From the NCBI GenBank assembly GCA_963701385.1, contig CAVOZW010000010.1, positions 36,320 through 100,319 on the forward strand: a stretch of 64,000 nt of DNA, read 5' to 3'. Source of the DNA: B30-G6 sp963701385. Its GTDB lineage: Bacteria > Desulfobacterota > Desulfobacteria > Desulfobacterales > B30-G6. Positions 1-8,603 of the stretch are shown piece after piece. Below the pieces are notes generated by a model that ran no database searches, was not told the origin of the DNA, and worked only from the letters and a program-made list of their open reading frames with translations. Within the stretch, counting starts at the first letter, position 1; each line of letters opens with the position of its first letter. Position numbers and translations under genes: made by a program.

Positions 1-2
1 TA

Positions 3-434
3 GACAATCCCGGAATTACGCGAGAAGCCGGTGCCTGCCTGAACAACCATCTATGGCCGGGCAATGTTCGCGAACTGGCCAATACCATTCAAAAAGCCTT
101 GATTTTCAGTCGCGGAGCACCTATCCAGGCGCAGGATGTTACGCATGCCCTGAGCGATGAAAAAGGTGTCAGGCCTTCTGATCCGCAGGCGGCCGAAGAT
201 GTCATTCGGCACTGGATGCGCAGAACGATAAGCTCGGAATCCGAAACACACAGCTTTGAAAAGATCATGGATCATTTTGCCGGCCTCCTGGTCAGCGAGG
301 CCCTGAACCTGACCGGTGGCAACCGTTCACAGGCGGCCAGTCTGCTCGGGCTCTCCCGTCCCACCTTACATTCCAAAATAGAAAAATACGGACTCAGGTT
401 AAAAACAACCGTCGATGAAGAAGACCGGGCGTAA
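3..434 (+). CDS. sigma-54-dependent response regulator, C-terminal part (partial)
   Basis: This is the 3' end of an NtrC-type activator whose start lies left of the window; the frame is open from base 3. The visible part begins in the last AAA+ helices with the family signature WPGNVREL. It ends in a Fis-type DNA-binding helix-turn-helix (GGNRSQAASLLGLSRPTLHSK region). Such proteins are phosphorylated on an N-terminal receiver and drive sigma-54 RNA polymerase from TGGCA/TTGC promoters. A near-consensus promoter of that type lies about 310 bases downstream, ahead of the next gene. The class is certain; the input signal and target genes are not visible. Confidence 0.93.
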   Translation, partial: DNPGITREAGACLNNHLWPGNVRELANTIQKALIFSRGAPIQAQDVTHALSDEKGVRPSDPQAAEDVIRHWMRRTISSESETHSFEKIMDHFAGLLVSEALNLTGGNRSQAASLLGLSRPTLHSKIEKYGLRLKTTVDEEDRA

Positions 435-504
435 CTTTTTGAGCTCGTGGATAGCTTCCATCTATGGAAAAGACAGCCTGACTGGTATATACCGCAACAG
501 CGTG

Positions 505-570
505 CGCATTCCCCGTGGGTTCTGCCATTGGGCAGAACATTCCCCGCAGCTTGCTGCGAGATTCTTCAAT
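505..570. repeat. REP-like double hairpin (family 1)
   Basis: Two adjacent hairpins lie between genes. The first has arms GTTCTGCC and GGCAGAAC (519-538). The second is CCCCGCAGCTTGCTGCGAG (542-560) followed by ATTCTTCAA. The second hairpin with its GCATTCC and TTCTTCAA flanks recurs near 16.3, 29.46 and 50.7 kb, so it belongs to a dispersed repeat family. Confidence 0.75.
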
Positions 571-612
571 CTTGACTCCCAGCTTGTTTAAGACCTGTTC
601 TATTTCAGCTCA

Positions 613-644
613 CGATTTTTTTTTACAACATGTAAAAAAAATCG
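613..644. repeat. long A/T-rich perfect hairpin
   Basis: Arms CGAT plus a T run plus ACA are mirrored by TGT plus an A run plus ATCG around a short loop. It could act as a bidirectional terminator for the upstream activator gene, since a T run ends one arm. It also resembles the TCACGATTT half-repeats seen near 10.75 and 17.06 kb. Function is inferred. Confidence 0.5.
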
Positions 645-741
645 ACACGCGATCATTTTTGCCAGGTTTTGTTTATTTGGTTTGGAATTAAAATCATTTT
701 TATTTCAGCTAGTTAATAGCTCCTGTCAAATTTTGAGTCGA

Positions 742-757
742 TGGCATAGAGCTTGCT
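742..757 (+). promoter_or_regulatory. sigma-54-type promoter (-24/-12)
   Basis: TGGCATAGAGCTTGCT matches the sigma-54 consensus TGGCAC-N5-TTGCW with one change and correct GG-N10-GC spacing. It ends about 35 bases before the start of the receiver gene at 792. NtrC-type activators are encoded on both sides of this operon. No upstream activator site was identified. Confidence 0.7.
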
Positions 758-791
758 CTGTGAATAAGCATTTGGCTTCAGCGAGAAATTG

Positions 792-1214
792 ATGAACATG
801 GATTTTACGATACTAATCGCCGATCGAAATCGAAATGTGCGCAACCTTCTTCAGCGCGAGATGACTTCGGCGGGCTACCGAGTCCGCCTGGCAGAAAATG
901 CCCGTGAAGTGATCAAATGGACATTCCATCATGAACCGCTGGATCTGATCATACTGGACCCGGATCTTCCCGATGCGTATGATTCGGGGCTATTGGGTGT
1001 CGTTCTAGATCGTGTTCCAGCGCTGCCGGTGATTGTTCACACCCACCTTTCAGATTACAAGCCTGAATCAAACGGCAGGCAGAACGTTATTTTTGTGGAA
1101 AAAAGAGACACCAGTGTTGAGCGTTTGAAACAGGTGGTCTTGGAAGCCCTGATAGACGATCATCTCCGCCCTCTGGGGAAGGGTCACAATGATAAGCGCC
1201 TGGTAAACCCGTAA
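792..1214 (+). CDS. stand-alone response regulator receiver protein
   Basis: A single REC domain of about 120 residues with no output domain. The presumed phosphoacceptor Asp is in the IILDPDLPD stretch and the conserved Lys in FVEKRD. The usual double-Asp pocket near the N-terminus is weaker (IADRNRN). I chose the ATG at 792; an in-frame TTG lies one codon earlier and another ATG two codons later. It is the first gene of the kinase/receiver/transporter run and lies downstream of a sigma-54-like promoter. It could be a phosphorelay intermediate or regulate the adjacent kinase by contact; neither is shown by sequence. Confidence 0.85.
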   Translation: MNMDFTILIADRNRNVRNLLQREMTSAGYRVRLAENAREVIKWTFHHEPLDLIILDPDLPDAYDSGLLGVVLDRVPALPVIVHTHLSDYKPESNGRQNVIFVEKRDTSVERLKQVVLEALIDDHLRPLGKGHNDKRLVNP

Positions 1215-1235
1215 GTTCGGAATTCAGTCAAAACA

Positions 1236-2975
1236 ATGAAGCAAAATCCATATGCAGGCTTAAAAAAAACACTGCTTGCCAGCATGATCCTGGTGCCGTT
1301 GGTCCCCTTTATCCTGGCATTGGGCATCGGGTATTATCATTTCACCGGGTCGTTGGAAAACAGCACCATCGCCAGTATCCAGCGAATTGTCCATGACCAT
1401 CGACAGATGCTTACATCCTTTTTGAATGAGAGAAAGGCCGATCTGGAATTTATCCTCAACGCCTACAGCTACGAAGCGTTGAGCAGCCCGGCCGAGCTGA
1501 AACGTATTTTCGAAAATCTTCAAAAAGAATCCAGTGCCTTTGTGGATCTCGGCGTTTTCGATGCAAACGGTCTGCATGTTGCCTACCACGGGCCTTATCA
1601 CCTCTCGGGTAAGGCGTACGACCAGGCCCCCTGGTTCAATGCGGTACTGAAAGACGGGTTCTATATCAGCAACGTTTTTCTCGGTTACCGTCAGGTACCC
1701 CATTTTGTGGTTGCCATTGCCAGGCAAAATCAGGAGCGCCAGTGGGTTATCCGTGCCACCATCGACACCCAGGTATTTAACGATCTGGTAAAAAAGGTCC
1801 ATATCGGTGAAACCGGTGAAGCCTATCTGCTGGACGCCAAAGGGGTCTATCAAACAAATAGGCGCTCGGGCGGCGCATTGATGGAAATGGACCCTGATCG
1901 TTCCATATACGGCCCCGTTCATGACGGCATTCAGACCTTTGTAGATGTTGACACCCATGGCAAATCCTTTCTCTATGCCACTACCTGGTTGAAAGACGAC
2001 AACTGGCTGCTGGTGGTTCGACAGGAAAAGGCAGATGCCTTCAAAGCCTTGCGCCAGGCCACATATCTGATCTTTCTCATCAGTGTTTTAGGTGGCATCG
2101 CCATTATTGCCATTGCCATATTTCTGACGGATCGCATTATCCGACGCCTGGAGGGTATGGATCAGGAAAAAGATCAGTTGGGTGAACAGCTCTTCCGGGC
2201 CGGACGGCTGGCGGAAATAGGAGAAATGGCTTCCGGATTTGCCCATGAAATCAACAACCCCCTTCAGATCATCAAAAGTGAGTATGCTCTGATTGAGATG
2301 ATTTTTACCGATTTAAAAGAGAGGGGCGACATAAAGAAATCGGACGATCTAACGGACCTGGAGGATTCCATCGATCAGATCAAGTTACAGGTGGATCGAT
2401 GTGCGGATATCACCCAGGCCATCCTTCAATTCGGGCGCAAGGATGCGTCTGTTGTCAAAGATATCGATCTTAAGGTGTTCATCCCTGACGTCATCGCCAT
2501 GGTGGCCAATCGAGCCGGCGTGCACGGGATCGCTATCGAGCACGAAATTTCCGAAGTGCATTCGAAGGTTTATGGAGATATCCGCCACCTTCAACAGGTA
2601 TGGGTGAACCTCTTGAACAACGCCATCGATGCCGTCATTGCCAGACACGGGTCATCCGGAGGCCTTGTGCGGATCGAATCGGGCCAGGCAGAAAACGGGT
2701 TTGTCGAAATGAAGCTTCGCGACAATGGCAGCGGTATCAGTTCCGAAAATTCAAAGAAGCTGTTTACGCCCTTTTTCACCACCAAACCGGTCGGCAAAGG
2801 CACGGGGCTAGGTCTTTCGGTATGCTATGGCATCATCGATAAAATGGGCGGCAGCATAGCGGTTGATAGCCAGGAGGGCGTCGGTACCACATTTACTATC
2901 CGGCTGCCGTTTACCAACCAATCACTTCAACAAGGAGTCAACGATGGAGGCAATGAAAATAATGCTGGTGGATGA
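1236..2975 (+). CDS. membrane sensor histidine kinase (dCache-HisKA-HATPase)
   Basis: A 579-residue sensor kinase. TM1 is at about residues 13-33, followed by a roughly 240-residue extracytoplasmic region of the dCache ligand-binding type (YLLDAKGVYQTN and WLLVVRQE are typical). TM2 is at about 275-300. The HisKA domain has phosphoacceptor His about 337 in HEINNPL, and the ATPase has N-box NLLNNAIDAV, DNGSG and GTGLGLSVCYGI. Its 3' end overlaps the next receiver gene by about 30 bases, so the two are probably translationally coupled partners. The DASS transporter downstream suggests the ligand may be a carboxylate or similar anion; that is inference. Confidence 0.95.
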   Translation: MKQNPYAGLKKTLLASMILVPLVPFILALGIGYYHFTGSLENSTIASIQRIVHDHRQMLTSFLNERKADLEFILNAYSYEALSSPAELKRIFENLQKESSAFVDLGVFDANGLHVAYHGPYHLSGKAYDQAPWFNAVLKDGFYISNVFLGYRQVPHFVVAIARQNQERQWVIRATIDTQVFNDLVKKVHIGETGEAYLLDAKGVYQTNRRSGGALMEMDPDRSIYGPVHDGIQTFVDVDTHGKSFLYATTWLKDDNWLLVVRQEKADAFKALRQATYLIFLISVLGGIAIIAIAIFLTDRIIRRLEGMDQEKDQLGEQLFRAGRLAEIGEMASGFAHEINNPLQIIKSEYALIEMIFTDLKERGDIKKSDDLTDLEDSIDQIKLQVDRCADITQAILQFGRKDASVVKDIDLKVFIPDVIAMVANRAGVHGIAIEHEISEVHSKVYGDIRHLQQVWVNLLNNAIDAVIARHGSSGGLVRIESGQAENGFVEMKLRDNGSGISSENSKKLFTPFFTTKPVGKGTGLGLSVCYGIIDKMGGSIAVDSQEGVGTTFTIRLPFTNQSLQQGVNDGGNENNAGG

Positions 2976-3405
2976 CGAAGAACGATTTCTTTCCACCACC
3001 CAAAAACTGCTGACCAGGAAAGGGATCGAGGTTGTTACAGCCCCCGGCGGGGCGGAGGCACTGGAAATGCTGCGCAAGAAGCACGTCCATGTGGTCATTC
3101 TGGATGTCAAAATGCCCGGCATGGACGGCAACGAAACCTTAAAGGCAATAAAAATTGAGTTCCCCCTGGTGGAGGTGATCATGCTGACCGGGCATGCCAC
3201 CGTGGAATCGGCTATAGACGGATTAAAGAACGGCGCCACAGACTATCTGATGAAACCGACGGAGATCGACGACCTGCTGGCAAAGGCAAGAGAGGCTTTC
3301 CAGAAAAGAATGCGAATGGAAGAAAAGATACACATGGCGCAATCGCGCAGTTACATGAAATCACCCCGGGAAATTTTGAAGCAGACTGAAAAACCCGAAC
3401 GATGA
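2944..3405 (+). CDS. response regulator receiver protein
   Basis: A 153-residue protein: one REC domain and a short basic tail, no DNA-binding domain. Acid pocket LVDDEE, phospho-Asp in VILDVKMPGMDG, Thr in MLTGHAT and Lys in LMKPTE are all present, so it should be phosphorylatable. The start at 2944 is set by AAGGAG a few bases upstream and lies inside the end of the kinase gene. It is probably the direct partner of that kinase. It resembles the receiver of the receiver-CBS protein at 6068, suggesting duplication inside the cluster. Confidence 0.92.
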   Translation: MEAMKIMLVDDEERFLSTTQKLLTRKGIEVVTAPGGAEALEMLRKKHVHVVILDVKMPGMDGNETLKAIKIEFPLVEVIMLTGHATVESAIDGLKNGATDYLMKPTEIDDLLAKAREAFQKRMRMEEKIHMAQSRSYMKSPREILKQTEKPER

Positions 3406-3445
3406 TACGAACGTTTGACTGGTGAGCAGTGAGGAACATGGTGTC

Positions 3446-5299
3446 ATGACAGAAAAGACAAAGAAAAAAGCGACCGGATACGATAAATACGTAAACTGGA
3501 AAATCTTCATTATTCCGATAATCCTATTGTTTGTGATTTTGTTCATGCCAACGCCTTACGGAATGAAGGACGTGGGGATGGAATACAAGCTAGGACCCAC
3601 GGCTGCAGTTAATTTTATCACCCAATCATTTTTCAATAAAAAGAGTGTGGATGCGGAACAATGGGAACTTGTCTGCGCCCAGATCATGGAACAGAACGTT
3701 CAGATGGGGGCACTGGGCAGAAGAAGTTTTTTGAACCGTGATCTGTCATGGGTCAAGGGCAACAAAATCCCCGTGGACAGGGAGAATTTCGATAGAGCCA
3801 GGACGTTCGTGGAGAATAAGGTCAGCAACGAGACCTATCTGGATATTGCCCAAAAAGCGCTGACCTTGCGCAAGGAAGGCCTCAAATACGAAGAACTGTC
3901 CGACAGGGACAGAAAATCAGCGGACCAGGGTGCCTGGGCCATCAAGGTGGCCATGGCCATGGTTGTTTTCGTGGTAATCTGCTTTTTGACGGAGTGTATT
4001 CCGCTGCCCGGCGTGGCGTTTTGTATCGGGCTGCTGCTGGTCTTTACCGGCGTGGTGTCCCGCAAGGAAGTCACCATGCTTTACTGGGACGATGCGGTCT
4101 GGTTTATCATGGGCAGTCTCATGTTTGCCGCAGCCTTTGTCAAGACCGGTGTGGACAAGCGGATCTGCCTGATGATGTTTCGCAAACTGGCGGTGCCCAA
4201 CGTACGCTGGATTACGCTGATCTTTTTTGTGATCATCAGCCCCCTGGCGGCTTTTATTTCCGACCACGCCCTGGCCGCCATGTTTCTGCCCATCGGCATG
4301 CTGCTGTACCAGAACAGTCTGACCCGTGACATCCCGGAGGATCCCGAGCTTGGCAAAATGATCATGATCACCATCGCCATGGCCTGCAACATCGGTGGCC
4401 CGGGGGCCCCTTCCGGCGGTGCCCGCAATGTCATCATGATGACCTATCTCAACGACATGTTCGGCATGGATATCGGCTATATCCAGTGGATCAGCTATTG
4501 TTTCCCCTTTGTGATCATCATGATCCCCCTCACCTGGTTTACCATCAACCTTCGATTCAAGCCCCAGATCACCTCCCTGGCACCGGCCATGAACCAGTTG
4601 AAGTTTGAAATCGACAAAATGGGCGCCTGGAACCGCAAGCAGATCGTGGCCATTATTATCTTTGTTGTGATGCTATTTGGCTGGTTTACCGAAAAAACCT
4701 TTTATGACATGGGCTGGCTGCCGGTGCGTCTGGGCATCGGTGTCATCGCCATGGCCGGGGCCATTGCCTATTTGTTTGCCGGGATCACCAACTGGCGCGA
4801 TTACCAGGAAAAAGTGGATTGGGGTGTGATTTGGCTCTATGCCGGCGCCATGATTTTCGGACGGGTATTGGACAGTTCGGGCGCGGCATACTGGATCGCC
4901 AGAAGCGCCCTGGAATTGGTGGCGCCTCTCGGCATCGACTCTGGTCTGCCGCTGCTGGCAGCTTCGAGCGGTCTGACGGCCATTGTCACCAACCTGATGG
5001 CCGACGGTCCGGCCGCCGCCGCGGTAGGCCCGGTCACCCTGAACATGGCCGGGCTGGCCCATCCGGGCACCATGTATCTGCCGTTCATGGCCATGGTCAC
5101 GGCCATCTCGTCTTCCTTTGCCTACTGCATGGTGATCGGCACACCCCCCAACGCCATCGTCTATGCCAGCGGTTATCTCGAACCCAAGGACTTTCTGCGT
5201 GTCGGTATACCCATCTGGATCTTGTCTCAGGTCTTGCTGATGCTTCTGGTCCTGGTTTTCTGGCAACTACTGGGATTCGGCGATTTGCCTGGTTTCTAA
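3446..5299 (+). CDS. DASS/SLC13-family sodium-coupled anion symporter
   Basis: Polytopic inner-membrane transporter of the divalent anion:sodium symporter family (di-/tricarboxylates or sulfate). Family signatures include the NIGGPGAPSGGARN loop, the TNLMADGPAAAA hairpin and IGTPPNAIVY near the C-terminus. There is one N-terminal TM (about residues 20-40), then a hydrophilic segment of about 130 residues, then the multi-TM core from about residue 175. That long first loop is unusual for the family. I prefer ATG 3446, with GAGG upstream, over GTG 3422, which would add eight residues. It lies between a kinase/receiver pair and a small-protein/Yip1 pair, probably as one regulated operon. Substrate cannot be read from sequence. 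Confidence 0.92.
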   Translation: MTEKTKKKATGYDKYVNWKIFIIPIILLFVILFMPTPYGMKDVGMEYKLGPTAAVNFITQSFFNKKSVDAEQWELVCAQIMEQNVQMGALGRRSFLNRDLSWVKGNKIPVDRENFDRARTFVENKVSNETYLDIAQKALTLRKEGLKYEELSDRDRKSADQGAWAIKVAMAMVVFVVICFLTECIPLPGVAFCIGLLLVFTGVVSRKEVTMLYWDDAVWFIMGSLMFAAAFVKTGVDKRICLMMFRKLAVPNVRWITLIFFVIISPLAAFISDHALAAMFLPIGMLLYQNSLTRDIPEDPELGKMIMITIAMACNIGGPGAPSGGARNVIMMTYLNDMFGMDIGYIQWISYCFPFVIIMIPLTWFTINLRFKPQITSLAPAMNQLKFEIDKMGAWNRKQIVAIIIFVVMLFGWFTEKTFYDMGWLPVRLGIGVIAMAGAIAYLFAGITNWRDYQEKVDWGVIWLYAGAMIFGRVLDSSGAAYWIARSALELVAPLGIDSGLPLLAASSGLTAIVTNLMADGPAAAAVGPVTLNMAGLAHPGTMYLPFMAMVTAISSSFAYCMVIGTPPNAIVYASGYLEPKDFLRVGIPIWILSQVLLMLLVLVFWQLLGFGDLPGF

Positions 5300-5323
5300 G
5301 CGCGTCTGAAAGGAGATGGGAGC

Positions 5324-5491
5324 ATGAAACAACCCAAGGGAGACCGCATGGATCAACAGACAGGTAATATCCTGCACTATCGGAATGGCCGGCTATACTT
5401 CAGCAAAGATACGGAGCGCAAGTTCTTTTTTGTCCTGACCGTCATGATGCTGTTGGCAGGGGCAGGCTTCAAACTGGGGGTTTGGCAATGA
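5324..5491 (+). CDS. 55-residue single-TM small protein
   Basis: A short gene starting with MKQPKGDRMDQQ, preceded by AAGGAG at good spacing. A hydrophilic N-half (NILHYRNGRLYFSKDTERK) is followed by one TM helix (FFFVLTVMMLLAGAGF) and a five-residue tail. Its TGA overlaps the ATG of the Yip1-like gene in an ATGA arrangement, which argues strongly that it is translated. I recognise no family. Its position between a symporter and a Yip1-like membrane protein suggests a small transporter subunit or regulator. Confidence 0.75.
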   Translation: MKQPKGDRMDQQTGNILHYRNGRLYFSKDTERKFFFVLTVMMLLAGAGFKLGVWQ

Positions 5492-6024
5492 TAACCGGAG
5501 AAGCAAAGCGAAGGGACAAATTTTCACTGCGCTTTTACGCGCAGACCGTTTTCAGTATCATGGGACATCCACGCAAATTTTTTAGCGAGCTGCCCTCGAC
5601 CGGCAGTATGACCCAAGCCTTGGGTTTTCTAATCCTATCGGCTGTTTTTTTCAGCTTTGCGAGCCTGATGAACACCAATCTTCAAGGTTTTTTTGTTGCC
5701 GGCGGTATCCACATGTTCAACGCCGTGGGCATGGTCTTTATTATGGCAGGGCTGGGGTATGTTGTCATGGTGCTGAGCGTTGGACGCAAGGTTCGGTTTT
5801 CCAGACTGTTCAGTATCTATGCTCTCTGCTCCGGTGTCACCTTGCTGGTTTCCTGGGTGCCCTATGTCGTAATATTTACCGAACCTTGGAAATGGTGGCT
5901 GATTGGAACCGGAATAACCAAAGGATGCGGTTTATCGTATAAGGAGACCCTGTTGATCGTGGCAATCTCCCTGACCATCTGGGTGCTTTTTTTCTGGTCG
6001 TTAATCCCGATCATCACCCGTTAG
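5488..6024 (+). CDS. Yip1-like multi-TM membrane protein
   Basis: A 178-residue integral membrane protein with a cytoplasmic N-terminus (KFSLRFYAQTVFSIMGHPRKFF) and about four to five TM helices. The short 'phase of P-rich N-tail then four TMs' pattern and the FYAQ..FSIM..P.KFF opening are typical of bacterial Yip1/YIF1-type proteins, whose role is generally unknown. The start is the ATG at 5488, overlapping the stop of the 55-residue gene (ATGA). It is probably co-translated with that protein and co-expressed with the DASS symporter. Confidence 0.75.
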   Translation: MITGEAKRRDKFSLRFYAQTVFSIMGHPRKFFSELPSTGSMTQALGFLILSAVFFSFASLMNTNLQGFFVAGGIHMFNAVGMVFIMAGLGYVVMVLSVGRKVRFSRLFSIYALCSGVTLLVSWVPYVVIFTEPWKWWLIGTGITKGCGLSYKETLLIVAISLTIWVLFFWSLIPIITR

Positions 6025-6067
6025 GGCAAAACTGCCGGGATAAACATAATAAAAGGAAGAAAACGAA

Positions 6068-6973
6068 ATGAGTCGAAAAATAAAAGTATTGATGGTGGAT
6101 GACGAGGTTCAATTCCGGACCACAACAGAGCGGATTTTAGCCCGTAAAGGATTTGAAACCATTCTGGCCGGAAGCGGTCAGGAAGCCATTGAGAAACTGG
6201 ATCAACACCCTGATGTGGTCGTTCTGGACATCAAAATGCCCGGCATGGATGGGCACCAAGCCTTGGCGGAGATTAAGAGGCGTTTGCCGGATGCGCAGGT
6301 GATCATGCTTACCGGACACGCCGCCCTCCCGTCGGCCAAAGAGGCCCGTGCAAAGGGAGCTTTCGATTATTTGACCAAACCCTGCAATATCGACATTCTG
6401 GCGGCTAAAATCGAAGATGCTTACCAGTATGGCAAAGCGCCGGATACGTTTGAAGAAAAAAGAGTCATGGGGGTCATGGTGCCGTTTCAAGAATACACCA
6501 CCGTCAGTGCCGACGAAAGCGTTCGCGATGCCATCTTGAAGCTGAAGGCTTCCTTTACTGCCAAGGTTTCCACCAGCCGACTGATGGAGACCGGCCATCG
6601 TTCCGTTTTGGTGATGGATGACCATGATACGGTCCAGGGTATTCTGGCGATCCGGGATTTGCTCGAACTGGTACTGCCGTCCTATTTGACGGCCCCCAAG
6701 CCTTCCATGGCCGACAGCATCGAGTACTCCCCCATGTTCTGGCAGGGGATGTTCATCAAGGAAATAAAACAAAAGTCGGAAATCAGAATCGAGGAGGTCA
6801 TGTCGCCGGCACCGTTGACAATCCAAGGAAACGCCAGCCTGATGGAAGCGGCCTATATGATGGTTCAAAACAATGCGCGCCGCTTGGTCGTGGAAATTAC
6901 CGGAAAGGTCGTCGGCATCATACGTGAGCAGGATCTGTTCTTCGAGATGGAGAAAATACTCAGGGAGACCTAA
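6068..6973 (+). CDS. response regulator with CBS-domain output
   Basis: A 301-residue protein: receiver domain at about residues 1-122 (MVDDE, VVLDIKMPGMDG, MLTGHAA, LTKPCN), then a CBS pair at about 135-298 (VMGVMVPFQEYTTVSADESV and EVMSPAPLTIQGNASL starts). CBS pairs bind adenine nucleotides, so the protein may join phosphorylation state to energy charge. AGGAAG precedes the ATG. It follows the symporter genes and precedes a second kinase/NtrC pair. Further CBS proteins at 10776 and 16589 suggest a shared theme. The output is not deducible. Confidence 0.92.
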   Translation: MSRKIKVLMVDDEVQFRTTTERILARKGFETILAGSGQEAIEKLDQHPDVVVLDIKMPGMDGHQALAEIKRRLPDAQVIMLTGHAALPSAKEARAKGAFDYLTKPCNIDILAAKIEDAYQYGKAPDTFEEKRVMGVMVPFQEYTTVSADESVRDAILKLKASFTAKVSTSRLMETGHRSVLVMDDHDTVQGILAIRDLLELVLPSYLTAPKPSMADSIEYSPMFWQGMFIKEIKQKSEIRIEEVMSPAPLTIQGNASLMEAAYMMVQNNARRLVVEITGKVVGIIREQDLFFEMEKILRET

Positions 6974-7073
6974 GCGCCCAATGACAATGGGGCTGGTTGA
7001 AAAATGGCATTTCACAGGCTAGAAAAAATCACCGCCAACGCCGGGCAACCAAGAGCTTATCAGAGGCAAGAGA

Positions 7074-8603
7074 ATGCACGATAGGGGGAACGACCCCAAA
7101 CAGCCACATGAGGTTCTGAAGAAGGCCAACGCCGAGTTAACCCAGCGCAACAAACAACTGAAATGCTTGTTTGCCATTTCCAGGATCATCGATGAGTGGC
7201 ATTCTCTGGAGGATATTCTCCAGCGGGTTGTGGAAATTTTGCCCTTGGCCTGGCGACACCCCGAAAACACGTGCGCACAAATCATCCTCGAAGACCAGAC
7301 CTTCGAGACCGACAATTTTTCCGAGACAAGGTGGCGGCTAACATGCGATTTGTTGGTAAAGGATACGCCGGCAGGGTCCGTGGTGATCGGTGGCCTGGAA
7401 AACGGAATCGACAACAACGGGAACCCGTTTTTGAAAGAAGAAAAAGACCTGCTCGACGCTGTTGCGGAGCGTCTGGGTAAGGTGATCGAGCGCCACAGAA
7501 CAGCGTCGGCTCTGCAAAAAAGTGAGCAGCGATTCAGAAGCCTGGTGGAGAATTCGATTACCGGTATATCCATTGTTCAAAACAATCAAATCATCTACCA
7601 AAACCAGGCCCAGGAAAAGCTGCTGGGGCCTTTGCCAAGAACCTATATTCTGGGTGATTTGGATAACATTCACCCAGATGATGTCGAAACGGTCAGGCAG
7701 GCAAGTCTTCTTATCCAGATGGGAAAGGTTCCCGAGCAGGATCTTGATTTCCGGTTGTTCCCTGCAAGGGGCGACAGAAACAAGCCTGTCCTCAAGCGCG
7801 TTTTCTGTCGCGTGATGTTCATGGATTACCAGGGCAAAGCATCGATTGTGGTGAATATGATCGATATGACCAAAAGCATGGAATTGGAGCAGCTTCTATT
7901 CCGACAGGACAAGATGGCTTCTTTGGGCAGAATCGCAGCCGGCATCGCTCATGAAATCAGGAACCCGCTTTCGGGCATCAATATATATTTAAGTACACTG
8001 GAGAAGTTGGTTGACCGACCCGGCAGCCGCCCAAAAATCGATCAAATTATCAGTCAGCTCCAATCGGCTTCAAGAAAAATTGAATCGGTGATCAAAAAAG
8101 TCATGGATTTTGCAAAACCCGGTCTACCAAAATTTGCCATGATCCGGATAAATAAACCGGTCGAGGATGCCCTGAACCTGACCGCGGTAACCCTACGCAA
8201 GGGCGGCATAGGCATTGAAAAATACCTCGGTAAAAATATACCCCCTTGTTATGCGGACTCCCATTTTATCGAAGAAGCCGTTCTCAATCTGCTCAGCAAT
8301 GCCGCCGAAGCCATGCGGCAAATGGACGCGGGGAAAAAAATTGCCGTCAAGACTGGGGTAAAGGGGGACTCTATTTTCATCACAGTTTCCGATTCGGGCC
8401 CTGGTGTGCCGGCAGACGTCAGGGATAAGGTTTTTGAACCTTTTTTTACCACAAAAAACGATGGGACCGGTATCGGTCTGAGTCTTTGCCACAGAATTGT
8501 CAGCGATCACAAAGGCGTTCTGCATATTGATCAAAGCGATATGGGCGGGGCTGAGTTTCGACTCGAAATACCCATCGGAAAGGGCGTGCGTTCCAGTGAT
8601 TAG
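7074..8603 (+). CDS. cytoplasmic PAS sensor histidine kinase
   Basis: A 509-residue kinase with no TM segments. An N-terminal coiled coil and GAF-like region (about 10-150) is followed by a PAS domain (about 150-270, starting SEQRFRSLVENSITGISIV). HisKA follows with His about 293 in HEIRNPL, then the ATPase (NLLSNAAEAM, DSGPGVP, GTGIGLSLCHRI). AGAGG precedes the ATG at 7074. The last eight bases overlap the GTG start of the NtrC-type gene, which should be its cognate regulator. Sensing must be of a cytoplasmic cue; which one is unknown. Confidence 0.93.
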   Translation: MHDRGNDPKQPHEVLKKANAELTQRNKQLKCLFAISRIIDEWHSLEDILQRVVEILPLAWRHPENTCAQIILEDQTFETDNFSETRWRLTCDLLVKDTPAGSVVIGGLENGIDNNGNPFLKEEKDLLDAVAERLGKVIERHRTASALQKSEQRFRSLVENSITGISIVQNNQIIYQNQAQEKLLGPLPRTYILGDLDNIHPDDVETVRQASLLIQMGKVPEQDLDFRLFPARGDRNKPVLKRVFCRVMFMDYQGKASIVVNMIDMTKSMELEQLLFRQDKMASLGRIAAGIAHEIRNPLSGINIYLSTLEKLVDRPGSRPKIDQIISQLQSASRKIESVIKKVMDFAKPGLPKFAMIRINKPVEDALNLTAVTLRKGGIGIEKYLGKNIPPCYADSHFIEEAVLNLLSNAAEAMRQMDAGKKIAVKTGVKGDSIFITVSDSGPGVPADVRDKVFEPFFTTKNDGTGIGLSLCHRIVSDHKGVLHIDQSDMGGAEFRLEIPIGKGVRSSD

